DNA of 64,000 nt, taken from JBFLYO01 sp040756745. GTDB lineage: Bacteria > Bacteroidota > Ignavibacteria > UBA10030 > UBA6906. The position numbers and the translations under genes are program-made. The DNA lies in NCBI GenBank assembly GCA_040756745.1, contig JBFLYO010000005.1, positions 62,001 to 126,000 on the forward strand, written 5' to 3'. Shown here piece after piece: positions 23,561 through 33,294 of the stretch (positions are counted from its first letter, which is position 1; the number at the start of each line of letters is the position of its first letter). Below the pieces are notes generated by a model, which was not told the DNA's origin, did not search any database, and was given only the letters and a program-made list of their open reading frames with translations.

Positions 23561-24028
23561 GTGAGAAAGAAGAGATCAAACCCCCGGCTGATTGCGCCGG
23601 ATCCGAAATTTGGCGACGCGCTCGTGTCGGAGTTCATCAACAACATTATGAAGCGGGGGAAGAAGCACCTCGCCCGGCGCATCCTGTACGACGCGTTTGC
23701 CATGATCGAGGAACGGACGCAGAAGCCCGGCCTGGAGGTCTTCAAGAAGGCGGTGAGCAACACGCGGCCGATGCTGGAGGTCAAGGCCCGGCGCGTCGGC
23801 GGCGCCACGTACCAGGTCCCGACAGAAGTCCGTGGCGAGCGGAGCGTGGCCCTGGCCATCCGGTGGCTGATCGCGTACGCGAACGACCGCAAAGACAAGT
23901 CGATGTCCCAGAAACTTGCCGCCGAGTTCATTGCCGCCTCGCAGGGGGAAGGTAACGCGATTAAGAAGAAGGAGGACACGCACAAGATGGCGGAGGCCAA
24001 CAAGGCCTTTGCCCATTTCAAGTGGTGA
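23561..24028 (+). CDS. rpsG: 30S ribosomal protein S7
   Basis: A 155-residue primary assembly protein of the 30S head, and commonly the repressor of its own operon. It begins MRKKRSNPRLIAPDPKFGD from a GTG start and contains the conserved VKARRVGGATYQVPTEVR and IRWLIAYANDR. Length is normal. It lies 23 bases after rpsL and 28 bases before fusA. No hairpin large enough to be the enterobacterial S7 target is visible in the short rpsL-rpsG spacer. Confidence 0.97.
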   Translation: MRKKRSNPRLIAPDPKFGDALVSEFINNIMKRGKKHLARRILYDAFAMIEERTQKPGLEVFKKAVSNTRPMLEVKARRVGGATYQVPTEVRGERSVALAIRWLIAYANDRKDKSMSQKLAAEFIAASQGEGNAIKKKEDTHKMAEANKAFAHFKW

Positions 24029-24056
24029 CCGACAGAGGAGAGAGAGCAGCGAACCC

Positions 24057-26159
24057 ATGCCACGACAGTATCCGCTAGAACGGACCCGCAACATCGGGAT
24101 CAGCGCCCATATCGACGCCGGCAAGACGACGACGACCGAGCGCATCCTCTTTTATACGGGCGTCCTCCATCGCATGGGCGAAGTGCACGACGGCGCAGCA
24201 ACCATGGACTGGATGGAGCAGGAGAAGGAGCGCGGCATCACGATCACGTCGGCCGCGACCACCTGTTTCTGGGAGAACCACCGGATCAACATCATTGACA
24301 CGCCGGGGCATGTCGACTTCACCGCGGAGGTGGAGCGCTCGTTGCGGGTGCTCGACGGCGCCGTTGCCCTGTTCTGCTCCGTCGGCGGCGTGGAGCCGCA
24401 GTCGGAGACCGTCTGGCGCCAGATGGACAAGTACGGCGTCCCCCGGATCGCGTTCGTGAACAAGATGGACCGCGTGGGGGCGGATTTCCTGGGCGTCGTG
24501 GAGATGATGAAACAGCGTCTCGGGGCGAATGCCGTCCCGATCCAGCTCCCCGTCGGGGAGGGGGACCTGTTCGCCGGCATCATCGACCTCGTCACGATGA
24601 AGGCAAGGATGTACAAGGAGTCGACGCTCGGAACGGAGTGGGACGACATCGACATCCCCCACGACATGCTGGCCAAGGCCCAGCAGTACAGGACCAGGAT
24701 GCTCGAAGCGGTGTCCGACGAAGACGACACGCTGCTGGAGAAGTACCTGGAAGGCAAGGAGATCACGCCGAAGGAGATCATGGCGGTCCTCCGCCGCGCG
24801 TCGCTTCGCGTCAGCATCATCCCCGTGCTCTGCGGGTCGTCGTTCAAAAACAAAGGGGTCCAGATGCTCCTCGACGGGGTGATCAATTATCTCCCCTCTC
24901 CGCTGGATCTGAACGACGGCAAAGTGATGGGACACCACGTGAACCTCACTGATCATATCACGCGGCGGGTGGACGATAAGGAGCAGTTCGCGGCGCTGGC
25001 CTTCAAGATCATGTCCGATCCGTTCGTCGGCCGGTTGACCTATTTCCGCGTCTACAGCGGAACGCTGAAGTCGGGTTCGTACGTCTACAATTCCGTGACG
25101 GACAAGAAGGAGCGCATCAGCCGCATCCTCCGCATGCACGCCAACTCGCGGGAGGACGTGGATGAGGCGTACGCGGGCGACATCGTGGCGGCGGTCGGGT
25201 TGAAGCACACCCGGACCGGGGACACGCTCTGTGAGGAGGACGACCCGATCATCCTGGAGAAAATGACCTTCCCCGAGCCGGTCATCCACGTTGCCATCGA
25301 GCCGAAGACCAAGGCGGACCAGGAGAAGATGGGAGAGGCGCTTCAGAAGCTCTCGGAGGAAGATCCCACGCTCCGCATCTCGACGAACGACGAGACCGGG
25401 CAGACGATCATCAGCGGCATGGGGGAGCTGCACCTGGAGATCATTATCGACCGGATGAAGCGGGAGTTCCGGGTCGAGGCCAACATCGGCAAACCCCAGG
25501 TGGCCTACAAGGAAACGATCCGCGCGAAGGTCCAGGCCGAAGGGAGGTTCGTCCGCCAGTCGGGCGGACGCGGGCAGTACGGACACGTCTGGATCGAAGT
25601 CGAGCCGAACGAGAAGGGGAAAGGATTCGAGTTCGAGAATGCGATCGTCGGCGGGGTCGTCCCGAAAGAGTACATCAAGCCCGTGGAACAGGGCATCGTC
25701 GAAGCAATGAAGAACGGCGTCCTGGCGGGGTATCCCGTAGAGGACGTGAAGGTGAAGCTGTACGACGGGTCGTACCACGACGTGGACTCGTCGGAGATGG
25801 CGTTCAAGGTGGCCGGTTCGATGGCGTTCAAGGAGGCGGCGCGCAAAGCGCATCCCGTCATCCTCGAGCCGATCATGCAGGTCGAGGTGGTGACCCCCGA
25901 GGAGTACATGGGGGACGTCATCGGCGATTTGAATTCGCGGCGCGGCAAGATCGAGGGGATGACGCCGCGCAAGGACGCCCAGGTGATCAGGGCGGCGGTG
26001 CCGCTGTCGGAGATGTTCGGCTATTCGACCGTGCTCCGGTCGATGACGCAGGGCCGCGCAATCTACTCCATGGAGCTGTCGCACTACGACGAGACGCCCA
26101 AAAGCGTCTCCGATCAGATCATTGAAAAGATCAAGGGCAAGGAAGCGGTACACGCATAA
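24057..26159 (+). CDS. fusA: Translation elongation factor G
   Basis: A 700-residue GTPase that drives translocation. The ATG at 24057 (MPRQYPLERTRNIGISAHID) gives the normal length; longer frames overlap rpsG. GTP-binding motifs are AHIDAGKTTTTER (17-29), RGITITSAAT, DTPGHVDFTAEV and FVNKMDRVGAD. The domain IV tip region contains RQSGGRGQYGHVWIEVEP, and domain V follows with EYMGDVIGDLNSRRGKIEGM. A single copy is visible. It precedes tuf by 54 bases. Confidence 0.97.
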   Translation: MPRQYPLERTRNIGISAHIDAGKTTTTERILFYTGVLHRMGEVHDGAATMDWMEQEKERGITITSAATTCFWENHRINIIDTPGHVDFTAEVERSLRVLDGAVALFCSVGGVEPQSETVWRQMDKYGVPRIAFVNKMDRVGADFLGVVEMMKQRLGANAVPIQLPVGEGDLFAGIIDLVTMKARMYKESTLGTEWDDIDIPHDMLAKAQQYRTRMLEAVSDEDDTLLEKYLEGKEITPKEIMAVLRRASLRVSIIPVLCGSSFKNKGVQMLLDGVINYLPSPLDLNDGKVMGHHVNLTDHITRRVDDKEQFAALAFKIMSDPFVGRLTYFRVYSGTLKSGSYVYNSVTDKKERISRILRMHANSREDVDEAYAGDIVAAVGLKHTRTGDTLCEEDDPIILEKMTFPEPVIHVAIEPKTKADQEKMGEALQKLSEEDPTLRISTNDETGQTIISGMGELHLEIIIDRMKREFRVEANIGKPQVAYKETIRAKVQAEGRFVRQSGGRGQYGHVWIEVEPNEKGKGFEFENAIVGGVVPKEYIKPVEQGIVEAMKNGVLAGYPVEDVKVKLYDGSYHDVDSSEMAFKVAGSMAFKEAARKAHPVILEPIMQVEVVTPEEYMGDVIGDLNSRRGKIEGMTPRKDAQVIRAAVPLSEMFGYSTVLRSMTQGRAIYSMELSHYDETPKSVSDQIIEKIKGKEAVHA

Positions 26160-26213
26160 ACAGCCCGAGACCGACGTCACCATATCCCCGTTTATCCACA
26201 GGAGAGCACACAA

Positions 26214-27425
<1,212 letters not shown>

Positions 27426-27437
27426 ATGCTTACTCAT

Positions 27438-27472
27438 GACACGCGTGCAGGCAGGATGCCGGCGCGCGTGTC
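27438..27472 (+). other. Hairpin between tuf and rpsJ
   Basis: GACACGCGTGC (27438-27448) pairs with GCGCGCGTGTC (27462-27472) with a single T-G wobble. It begins 13 bases after the tuf stop and has no T-tract. It may be a processing or partial termination site between the str and S10 operons; no separate promoter for rpsJ was found. Confidence 0.5.
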
Positions 27473-27506
27473 GCACTGTTCGTGACTAATCGGAGTACCT
27501 CTACAC

Positions 27507-27815
27507 GTGGCCGGGCAAAAGATTCGCATCAAGCTGAAATCGTACGATCACAACCTGATCGACAAGTCTGCGGAGAAAATCATCAAGACTGTCAAGTCAA
27601 CAGGCGCTGTGGTCTCAGGCCCGATACCGTTACCCACGAAGCGTACGGTGTATACTGTGCTTCGATCACCTCACGTTGACAAGAAGTCGAGGGAGCAGTT
27701 CGAGACGCGCGCGCACAAGCGGCTCATCGATATCCTCAACTCGACCAATAAGACTGTCGACTCTCTGATGAAGCTCGATCTCCCCGCGGGCGTCGACGTC
27801 GAGATCAAGGTGTAA
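27507..27815 (+). CDS. rpsJ: 30S ribosomal protein S10
   Basis: A 102-residue 30S head protein that also binds NusG and NusB. It begins MAGQKIRIKLKSYDH from a GTG start with CGGAG about 12 bases upstream. The conserved loop GPIPLPTKRTVYTVLRSPHV precedes DKKSREQFETRAHKRLIDI. It heads the S10 operon directly after tuf. The gap to rplC is 168 bases, unusually wide for this operon, and is rich in hairpins. Confidence 0.96.
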   Translation: MAGQKIRIKLKSYDHNLIDKSAEKIIKTVKSTGAVVSGPIPLPTKRTVYTVLRSPHVDKKSREQFETRAHKRLIDILNSTNKTVDSLMKLDLPAGVDVEIKV

Positions 27816-27847
27816 TCCGAGTTCCTTCCGGCTGCACAGGTGAAGGT

Positions 27848-27948
27848 GTCGCGGCGGGGGGGATCATGCCCCCCTGGCGACAGCAGTGCGGCATCGGCTC
27901 GCGGGCAATTGGCAAGCGCGCGAGTCGCGGCGCCAGTGGAAAGCGCCG
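27848..27948 (+). promoter_or_regulatory. Three consecutive hairpins in the rpsJ-rplC spacer
   Basis: Hairpin 1 (27848-27881) has GTCGC/GCGAC and a G-run/C-run stem. Hairpin 2 (27898-27924) pairs CTCGCGGGC with GCGCGCGAG around one mismatch. Hairpin 3 (27928-27948) pairs CGGCGC with GCGCCG. They fill most of the 168-base gap, leave 35 bases before rplC, and have no T-tract. A ribosomal-protein-binding leader controlling rplC and downstream genes is the best guess; no known consensus was matched. Confidence 0.45.
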
Positions 27949-27983
27949 TCGTCGGGCGTTGAATCCTTATCAGGGATGATGGT

Positions 27984-28616
27984 ATGAACGGACTCTTGGG
28001 CAAGAAAATCGGTATGACGAGCATCTTCGACGACCATGGGCAGGTGATCCCCTGCACGGTCATCGAGGCGGGTCCATGCTACGTCACGCAGATCAAGACG
28101 AGGGAGCGTGACGGGTATGAGGCGGTGCAGCTGGGATTCGGAGCAACCCGGGAGCGCCTCCTGTCCAAGGCGGTGAAAGGCCACCTGGCGAAGGCCGGCG
28201 TGAAATCCGCTCGCATCGTGCGGGAATTCCGCGGCAACGGATCCTCGGAAGTGCAGCCCGGACAGGAGATCAAGGTCGACGCTGTCTTTGCGAAGGGTGA
28301 CCTCGTTTCGGTCATCGGCACATCCAAGGGGCGCGGGTTCCAGGGCGTCGTGAAGCGCCACCACTTCGGCGGCGGCTTCCGCACGCACGGCCAGAGCGAC
28401 CGCGAACGTGCGCCGGGATCCATCGGATCGTCGTCCCATCCCTCCCGCGTCTTCAGGGGGATGCGCATGGCCGGCCGCATGGGAGGTGACCAGGTGACCG
28501 TGCGGAACCTGAAGGTCGTCGGGATCATCCCCGACTCGAACCTCCTCCTGCTCAAGGGATCGGTGCCGGGGGCGATCAACGGCGTCGTGGAGATCCGCAA
28601 GAACAAAGCAGTCTAA
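27984..28616 (+). CDS. rplC: 50S ribosomal protein L3
   Basis: A 210-residue protein needed early in 50S assembly. It begins MNGLLGKKIGMTSIF and has the conserved long loop FGGGFRTHGQSDRERAPGSI, which reaches towards the peptidyl transferase centre, then GMRMAGRMGGDQVTVRNLKV. Length is normal. GGGATGATGGT lies just upstream of the ATG. The hairpin-rich spacer before it suggests control separate from rpsJ. Confidence 0.96.
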   Translation: MNGLLGKKIGMTSIFDDHGQVIPCTVIEAGPCYVTQIKTRERDGYEAVQLGFGATRERLLSKAVKGHLAKAGVKSARIVREFRGNGSSEVQPGQEIKVDAVFAKGDLVSVIGTSKGRGFQGVVKRHHFGGGFRTHGQSDRERAPGSIGSSSHPSRVFRGMRMAGRMGGDQVTVRNLKVVGIIPDSNLLLLKGSVPGAINGVVEIRKNKAV

Positions 28617-28631
28617 CCAACGAGTGCGGTG

Positions 28632-29261
28632 ATGGAAATCGAAGTCTATAAGACGGACGGGACGAAATCGGGCGAGAAAGTGAAGCTCGCGGCCGACATC
28701 TTCGGCATCGAGCCCAACCGTCACGCCATCTTCCGTGCGGTCCGCGCCTATCTGGACAACCAGCGGCAGGGAACGGCGAAGGTTAAGACCCGCGCCGAGG
28801 TGCGGGGAGGCGGGAAGAAGCCCTTCAAACAGAAGCACACGGGACAGGCGCGCCAGGGATCCTCGCGTTCCCCCGTCATGGTCGGGGGCGGGGCGATCTT
28901 CGGACCGCGGCCGCGTGATTTCACGACGAAGCTCCCCTCCGGCCTCAAGACGCTTGCGCGCAAGTCGGCCCTCTCGCATAAAGCCCGCGAAGGACAGATC
29001 CGGATCGTCGAAGACTTCAGCTTCGCTGCGCCGAAAACCAAGGAGATGGTTGCCGTCCTGAAGGCGCTCGAACTCTCGTCGTCCAAGACGCTGATGCTCC
29101 TGCCGAAATCCGACCCCGTTGTCGTCAAGTCGGGGCGTAATATCCCGAAGTTCGGCGTGCTCGAGGCAGACAAGGCGTCCACGTACGATTTCGTGAACAA
29201 CCAGGTGCTTCTCATTCAGAAGAGCGCCGTCGAAGTTCTTCAGAATACCTTTAAGCACTGA
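28632..29261 (+). CDS. rplD: 50S ribosomal protein L4
   Basis: A 209-residue protein lining the exit tunnel; in enterobacteria it also represses the S10 operon. It begins MEIEVYKTDGTKSG. The tunnel loop is conserved: RAEVRGGGKKPFKQKHTGQA followed by RQGSSRSP. Two start codons are adjacent, GTG at 28629 and ATG at 28632; I prefer the ATG. The gene lies 15 bases after rplC and 5 bases before rplW, so translation of the three is likely coupled. Confidence 0.96.
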   Translation: MEIEVYKTDGTKSGEKVKLAADIFGIEPNRHAIFRAVRAYLDNQRQGTAKVKTRAEVRGGGKKPFKQKHTGQARQGSSRSPVMVGGGAIFGPRPRDFTTKLPSGLKTLARKSALSHKAREGQIRIVEDFSFAAPKTKEMVAVLKALELSSSKTLMLLPKSDPVVVKSGRNIPKFGVLEADKASTYDFVNNQVLLIQKSAVEVLQNTFKH

Positions 29262-29266
29262 CGACC

Positions 29267-29557
29267 ATGACCGGCATTCTCAAACGCCCCATCGTCACCG
29301 AAAAAATGACCGCGTTGCAGGAGAAGGGGCAGTACGCCTTCGAGGTGGAGCCATCGGCGAACAAGATCGCCATTGCGCGTGCCGTCGAGAAGAAATTCAA
29401 CGTGACCGTGCTGGACGTGCGCACCAGCCGGCACAAGGGGAAGCAGAAGTCCCAGATGACGCGGAAGGGACGCTTCGCCGGACGCACGCCGGCCTGGAAG
29501 AAGGCCATCGTTCGGCTGAAGGAAGGTGACAAGATCCAGTTCTTCCAAAACGTCTGA
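29267..29557 (+). CDS. rplW: 50S ribosomal protein L23
   Basis: A 96-residue protein at the tunnel exit, the docking site for trigger factor and signal recognition particle. It begins MTGILKRPIVTEKMTALQEK and contains VEPSANKIAIARAVEKKFNV followed by TVLDVRTSRHKGK. The start is five bases after rplD. Length is normal for bacteria and no unusual insertions are seen. Confidence 0.95.
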   Translation: MTGILKRPIVTEKMTALQEKGQYAFEVEPSANKIAIARAVEKKFNVTVLDVRTSRHKGKQKSQMTRKGRFAGRTPAWKKAIVRLKEGDKIQFFQNV

Positions 29558-29571
29558 GCAGGGAGAGGCGC

Positions 29572-30399
29572 ATGGCACTCCGCAAACTGAAACCGAAAAC
29601 GGCCGGCACCCGCTGGATGTCCGTCGCCGGATTCGAGGAGATCACGAAAACCCGGCCGGAGAAGTCGCTGATCGAGCCGCTCCGGAAGACCGGCGGCCGC
29701 AACAACACCGGCCGCATCACCTCGCGACACCGCGGCGGCGGTCACAAGCGGTTCTACCGGATCATCGACTTCAAGCGGAACAAGTTCGGGATGGATGCAT
29801 CCGTAGCCGCGATCGAGTACGACCCCAACCGCTCCGCGCGGATTGCGCTGCTGCGGTACCGCGACGGCGAAAAACGATACATCATCGCACCGGACGGCCT
29901 CAAGATCGGCGACGTCCTCCGCTCCGGTCCGGACGCGGAGATCAAGGTGGGCAACGCGCTGCCGCTCGCGGGGATACCGGCGGGGACGTTCGTCCACAAC
30001 ATTGAAATGCGCCCCGGCAAGGGAGGACAGCTGGCCCGCAGCGCCGGCATGAGCGTGCAGCTCATGGCGAAGGAAGGGAAGTTCGCCCAGTTGCGGCTTC
30101 CGTCGGGAGAGATCCGCAACGTCCCGGCGGAGTGCCTGGCGACGATCGGATCGGTGGGGAACACCGAGCACGAGAACATCAGCATCGGCAAGGCGGGACG
30201 GTCGCGCTGGCTCGGCATCCGTCCGCAGTCGCGCGGCGTCGTTATGAACCCGGTCGACCACCCGCACGGCGGCGGCGAGGGGAAGAGCCCGCAGGGGAAC
30301 CCGCATCCGGTGTCGCCGTGGGGCTGGCACACGAAGGGGAAGAAGACCCGCTGGAGAAAGAACCCGTCCAGCAAGTATATCGTCAAACGGAGAAGGTAA
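29572..30399 (+). CDS. rplB: 50S ribosomal protein L2
   Basis: A 275-residue core protein at the subunit interface, close to the peptidyl transferase centre. It begins MALRKLKPKTAGTRWM. Conserved stretches include KTGGRNNTGRITSRHRGGGH and VMNPVDHPHGGGEGKSPQGN, whose histidine lies near the catalytic rRNA. The GGGAGAG site is well placed. It is followed by rpsS after seven bases. Confidence 0.97.
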   Translation: MALRKLKPKTAGTRWMSVAGFEEITKTRPEKSLIEPLRKTGGRNNTGRITSRHRGGGHKRFYRIIDFKRNKFGMDASVAAIEYDPNRSARIALLRYRDGEKRYIIAPDGLKIGDVLRSGPDAEIKVGNALPLAGIPAGTFVHNIEMRPGKGGQLARSAGMSVQLMAKEGKFAQLRLPSGEIRNVPAECLATIGSVGNTEHENISIGKAGRSRWLGIRPQSRGVVMNPVDHPHGGGEGKSPQGNPHPVSPWGWHTKGKKTRWRKNPSSKYIVKRRR

Positions 30400-30406
30400 C
30401 CGGACC

Positions 30407-30694
30407 ATGTCCCGATCGCTGAAGAAAGGACCGTTCGTCAGCCAGAGACTGATCGAGCAGGTGGAGGCGCTCAACAAGACGAACCAGAAGAAGGTCCTGA
30501 AGACCTGGTCCCGTGCCTCCACGATCACCCCCGAGTTCGTCGGGCACACGTTCGCGGTGCACAACGGGAACAAGTTCATCCCGGTGTACGTGCACGAGGG
30601 GATGGTTGGCCATAAACTGGGCGAGTTTGCGCCGACCCGCACGTTCCGGGTCCATCCGGGGATCAAGAAGGAAGAGACCACAACGCCGGCGTAA
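30407..30694 (+). CDS. rpsS: 30S ribosomal protein S19
   Basis: A 95-residue 30S head protein that contacts S13 and the 50S bridge. It begins MSRSLKKGPFVSQRLIEQV and contains KTWSRASTITPEFVGHTFAV and VHEGMVGHKLGEFAPTRTFR, all conserved. It sits between rplB and rplV with short spacers and needs no separate promoter. Confidence 0.96.
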   Translation: MSRSLKKGPFVSQRLIEQVEALNKTNQKKVLKTWSRASTITPEFVGHTFAVHNGNKFIPVYVHEGMVGHKLGEFAPTRTFRVHPGIKKEETTTPA

Positions 30695-30715
30695 GGCGGA
30701 ACCAGAGAGGACGCG

Positions 30716-31195
30716 ATGGAAGCTCAGGCAATCAACAGGTATATCGGCACCTCCCCGCGCAAAATGCGCCTGGTGATCGATCTTATCCGCGGGAAGACAG
30801 TGGCGGAGGCACTGCACATCCTCCACTTCTCCCCCAAACACGCATCGAAGACTGCGGAAAAGGTACTGCGCTCAGCGGTTGCGAACCTGCAGAACAAGGA
30901 CGAGACGGGGCGGCTGGAGCCCGAGGATATTCTGGTCAAGCGTGCCACCGTGGACGGCGGCTTCATCATGAAGCGGATCAGTCCGGCCCCCATGGGACGT
31001 GCGTACCGGATCCGCAAGCGCTCCAACCATGTGACGATCGTTGTCGCGCCGCGGGAGACGACGGAAGGCGCCCGCAAGTCCGCGCCGAAAGAAAAACCGG
31101 CGGCCAAATCCGAGCCCAAAGGCGGGAAGGCGGGCAAGGCCGCAAAGACACCGGCGGCCGCGAAGAAGAAGGAAGCCGCCGCGGCGTCGAAGTAA
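30716..31195 (+). CDS. rplV: 50S ribosomal protein L22 with long basic tail
   Basis: A 159-residue tunnel protein; the bacterial norm is about 110-120. The core runs from MEAQAINRYIGTSPRKMRLV through the tunnel hairpin KRISPAPMGRAYRIRKRSNH. The remaining 40 or so residues are low-complexity Lys/Ala/Pro (KEKPAAKSEPKGGKAGKA and similar), probably disordered. The tail does not disturb the next gene, which begins 22 bases later. Confidence 0.94.
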   Translation: MEAQAINRYIGTSPRKMRLVIDLIRGKTVAEALHILHFSPKHASKTAEKVLRSAVANLQNKDETGRLEPEDILVKRATVDGGFIMKRISPAPMGRAYRIRKRSNHVTIVVAPRETTEGARKSAPKEKPAAKSEPKGGKAGKAAKTPAAAKKKEAAAASK

Positions 31196-31217
31196 CTGCA
31201 ATCCTTCAGGAGGAGCA

Positions 31218-31886
31218 TTGGGACAGAAAGTCAATCCGATCGGCCTGCGGCTGGGTATCATCCGCTCGTGGGACTCGAACTGGTACGACGAGAAATCCTT
31301 CGCGGGAAAGCTCGCGGAGGATACGACCATCCGGAACTATGTCCGCAACCGCCTGAAGAAGGCGGGGATCTCGCGTATTCTGATCGAGCGGACGCCGAAG
31401 CGCGCCGTCATCACGATCAACACCTCCCGACCCGGCATCGTGATCGGCCGCAGCGGCAAGGAGATCTCCCAGCTTGAGGAGGAGCTGAAAAAGATCACAA
31501 ATAAGGAAGTCAAGATCCTGATCAACGAAATCAAGCGGCCCGAGCTGGATGCCTATCTTGTGGCCGAGAACATCGCCCAGCAGCTCGAGGGGCGCATCGC
31601 CTTCCGGCGCGCGATGAAGAACGGCATCACGGCCGCGATGCGAATGGGAGCCGAAGGGGTGCGCGTGATGACCTCGGGACGCCTGGGGGGCGCGGAAATG
31701 TCACGGCGCGAACAATACAAAGAAGGACGCATCCCGTTGCATACACTGCGGGCGGACATCGACTATGCAACCGCCACCGCGCGCACGGTGTACGGCGCGA
31801 TCGGCGTCAAGGTCTGGATCTGCAAAGGTGAAGTGCTCGACGCCCAGCAGAGCATGCAGCCCCCGCACCGCCGTGGGCAACAGTAA
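31218..31886 (+). CDS. rpsC: 30S ribosomal protein S3
   Basis: A 222-residue protein at the mRNA entry site with helicase-like activity. The start is TTG at 31218, with AGGAGG five bases upstream, and gives the expected N-terminus GQKVNPIGLRLGIIRSWDS. Frames extending upstream to 31041 overlap rplV and are nonsensically basic. The KH domain contains VIGRSGKEISQLEEEL, and the C-terminal domain has GRLGGAEMSRREQYKEGRIP. Confidence 0.95.
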   Translation: MGQKVNPIGLRLGIIRSWDSNWYDEKSFAGKLAEDTTIRNYVRNRLKKAGISRILIERTPKRAVITINTSRPGIVIGRSGKEISQLEEELKKITNKEVKILINEIKRPELDAYLVAENIAQQLEGRIAFRRAMKNGITAAMRMGAEGVRVMTSGRLGGAEMSRREQYKEGRIPLHTLRADIDYATATARTVYGAIGVKVWICKGEVLDAQQSMQPPHRRGQQ

Positions 31887-31909
31887 GCGATAATGACGGA
31901 GCAGCTGCC

Positions 31910-32332
31910 ATGTTGATGCCGAAACGCGTGAAGTACAGAAAAGCCCAGCGGGGAAGGATGCGGGGGAAGGCCACCCGCGGAGCGAATGTCGACTTCGGTG
32001 ACTTCGGGCTGAAAGCGCTCGAGCCGGGCTGGATCACCCAGCGCCAGATCGAGGCGGCGCGCGTGACCCTGACGCGGATGATGAAGCGCGAGGGACGGGT
32101 CTGGATCAGGATTTTTCCCGACAAGCCCGTGACGAAGAAGCCCGCCGAAACACGTATGGGAAAAGGCAAAGGAGCACCCGAGTACTGGGTCGCCGTCGTG
32201 AAACCGGGACGGATCATGTTTGAGGTGGGAGGGACCAGCAAAGAGGTGGCTGTCGAGGCTCTGACGCTTGCCTCGCACAAATTGCCGATCAAGACGCGCA
32301 TCAGCGTCCGGCCCGATTTCGAAGGGAAGTAA
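31910..32332 (+). CDS. rplP: 50S ribosomal protein L16
   Basis: A 140-residue protein near the A-site tRNA elbow. It begins MLMPKRVKYRKAQRGRMRGK and contains GLKALEPGWITQRQIEAARV and TRMMKREGRVWIRIFPDKPV. The conserved RMGKGKGAPEYWVAVVKPGR follows near residue 81. Length and neighbours (rpsC before, rpmC after) are typical. Confidence 0.96.
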   Translation: MLMPKRVKYRKAQRGRMRGKATRGANVDFGDFGLKALEPGWITQRQIEAARVTLTRMMKREGRVWIRIFPDKPVTKKPAETRMGKGKGAPEYWVAVVKPGRIMFEVGGTSKEVAVEALTLASHKLPIKTRISVRPDFEGK

Positions 32333-32352
32333 CAGTTGACCACGGAGCAGCA

Positions 32353-32583
32353 ATGAAAGCAGCAGAACTCAAGGACCTGTCGCTCGAGGAACTCCGGAAA
32401 CGGCTCTCCGACGAGGAGGAGAGTCTGTCCAACCTCCGGTTCCAGCTTGCCACAAGCCAGCTGGAGAGCCCGATCAAAGTCCGCCTGGTCCGGCGCGACA
32501 TTGCCCGGATCAAAACGCTGATCCGCCAGAAAGAAATCGCGGCCACGCCTGCCGCAGCAACGAACGAGGTGAAGCCATCATGA
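32353..32583 (+). CDS. rpmC: 50S ribosomal protein L29
   Basis: A 76-residue helical protein next to L23 at the tunnel exit. It begins MKAAELKDLSLEELRKRLSD and contains NLRFQLATSQLESPIKVRLV and RRDIARIKTLIRQKE. About ten residues (AATPAAATNEVKPS) extend beyond the usual end. Its stop overlaps the next start as ATGA, so rpsQ translation is coupled to it. Confidence 0.95.
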   Translation: MKAAELKDLSLEELRKRLSDEEESLSNLRFQLATSQLESPIKVRLVRRDIARIKTLIRQKEIAATPAAATNEVKPS

Positions 32584-32867
32584 CACCAGCATCCCAGGCA
32601 GCCCCTGCGGCCCCGCGCACGTCGCGCCGGAAGATCCGCATCGGCAAGGTCGTCAGCAACCGGATGGAGAAGAGCATCGTGGTCGCCATTGAGCGTCGCG
32701 TCCCGCACCCGCTCTACAAGAAATATTTCCGGCGCACAACGAAGCTCATGGCGCACGACGAGAAACGGGAAGCGGGCATCGGCGACACGGTGAAGATCAT
32801 GGAGACGCGCCCCCTGAGCAAGCGGAAACGCTGGCGCCTCGTCCAGATCCTTGAAAAGGCGAAATGA
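32580..32867 (+). CDS. rpsQ: 30S ribosomal protein S17
   Basis: A 95-residue OB-fold protein that binds 16S rRNA early in assembly. The core starts RRKIRIGKVVSNRMEKSIVV and includes HPLYKKYFRRTTKLMAHDE and IGDTVKIMETRPLSKRKRWR. An Ala/Pro-rich leader of about 16 residues precedes it. That leader is retained because the ATGA overlap with rpmC fixes the start. Confidence 0.94.
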   Translation: MTPASQAAPAAPRTSRRKIRIGKVVSNRMEKSIVVAIERRVPHPLYKKYFRRTTKLMAHDEKREAGIGDTVKIMETRPLSKRKRWRLVQILEKAK

Positions 32868-32889
32868 CATCCGATTACGGAGCTGAGCA

Positions 32890-33258
32890 ATGATCCAGGA
32901 AGAGACAAACCTCGTCGTCGCCGACAACTCGGGAGCGAAGAAGGTCCGCTGCATCCGGGTGCTGGGCGGGTCCGACCGCCGGTACGCGGGGCTGGGGGAC
33001 GTGATCGTTGTCTCGGTCAAGACCGCGATCCCGGGCGCGACCGTCAAGAAAGGAGAGGTTGCGAGGGCGGTCATCGTGCGCACAAAAAAAGAGACACGGC
33101 GGAAGGATGGCTCGTTCATCCGCTTTGACGAGAACGCCGCGGTGCTGATCAATGAGCAAGGAGAGCCGCGCGGGAGCCGCATCTTCGGGCCGGTGGCGCG
33201 CGAGCTCCGCGAGAAACAGTACATGAAGATCGTCTCGCTGGCCCCCGAGGTCCTGTGA
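32890..33258 (+). CDS. rplN: 50S ribosomal protein L14
   Basis: A 122-residue interface protein contacting the 30S subunit. It begins MIQEETNLVVADNSGAKKVR and contains GDVIVVSVKTAIPGATVKKG and DENAAVLINEQGEPRGSRIF, then GPVARELREKQYMKIVSLAP. Length is exactly that expected. It begins the spc part of the cluster, but no separate promoter is visible before it. Confidence 0.97.
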   Translation: MIQEETNLVVADNSGAKKVRCIRVLGGSDRRYAGLGDVIVVSVKTAIPGATVKKGEVARAVIVRTKKETRRKDGSFIRFDENAAVLINEQGEPRGSRIFGPVARELREKQYMKIVSLAPEVL

Positions 33259-33294
33259 CGATCATCGATTGACGATCCCGCTGGGAGAATTTGC

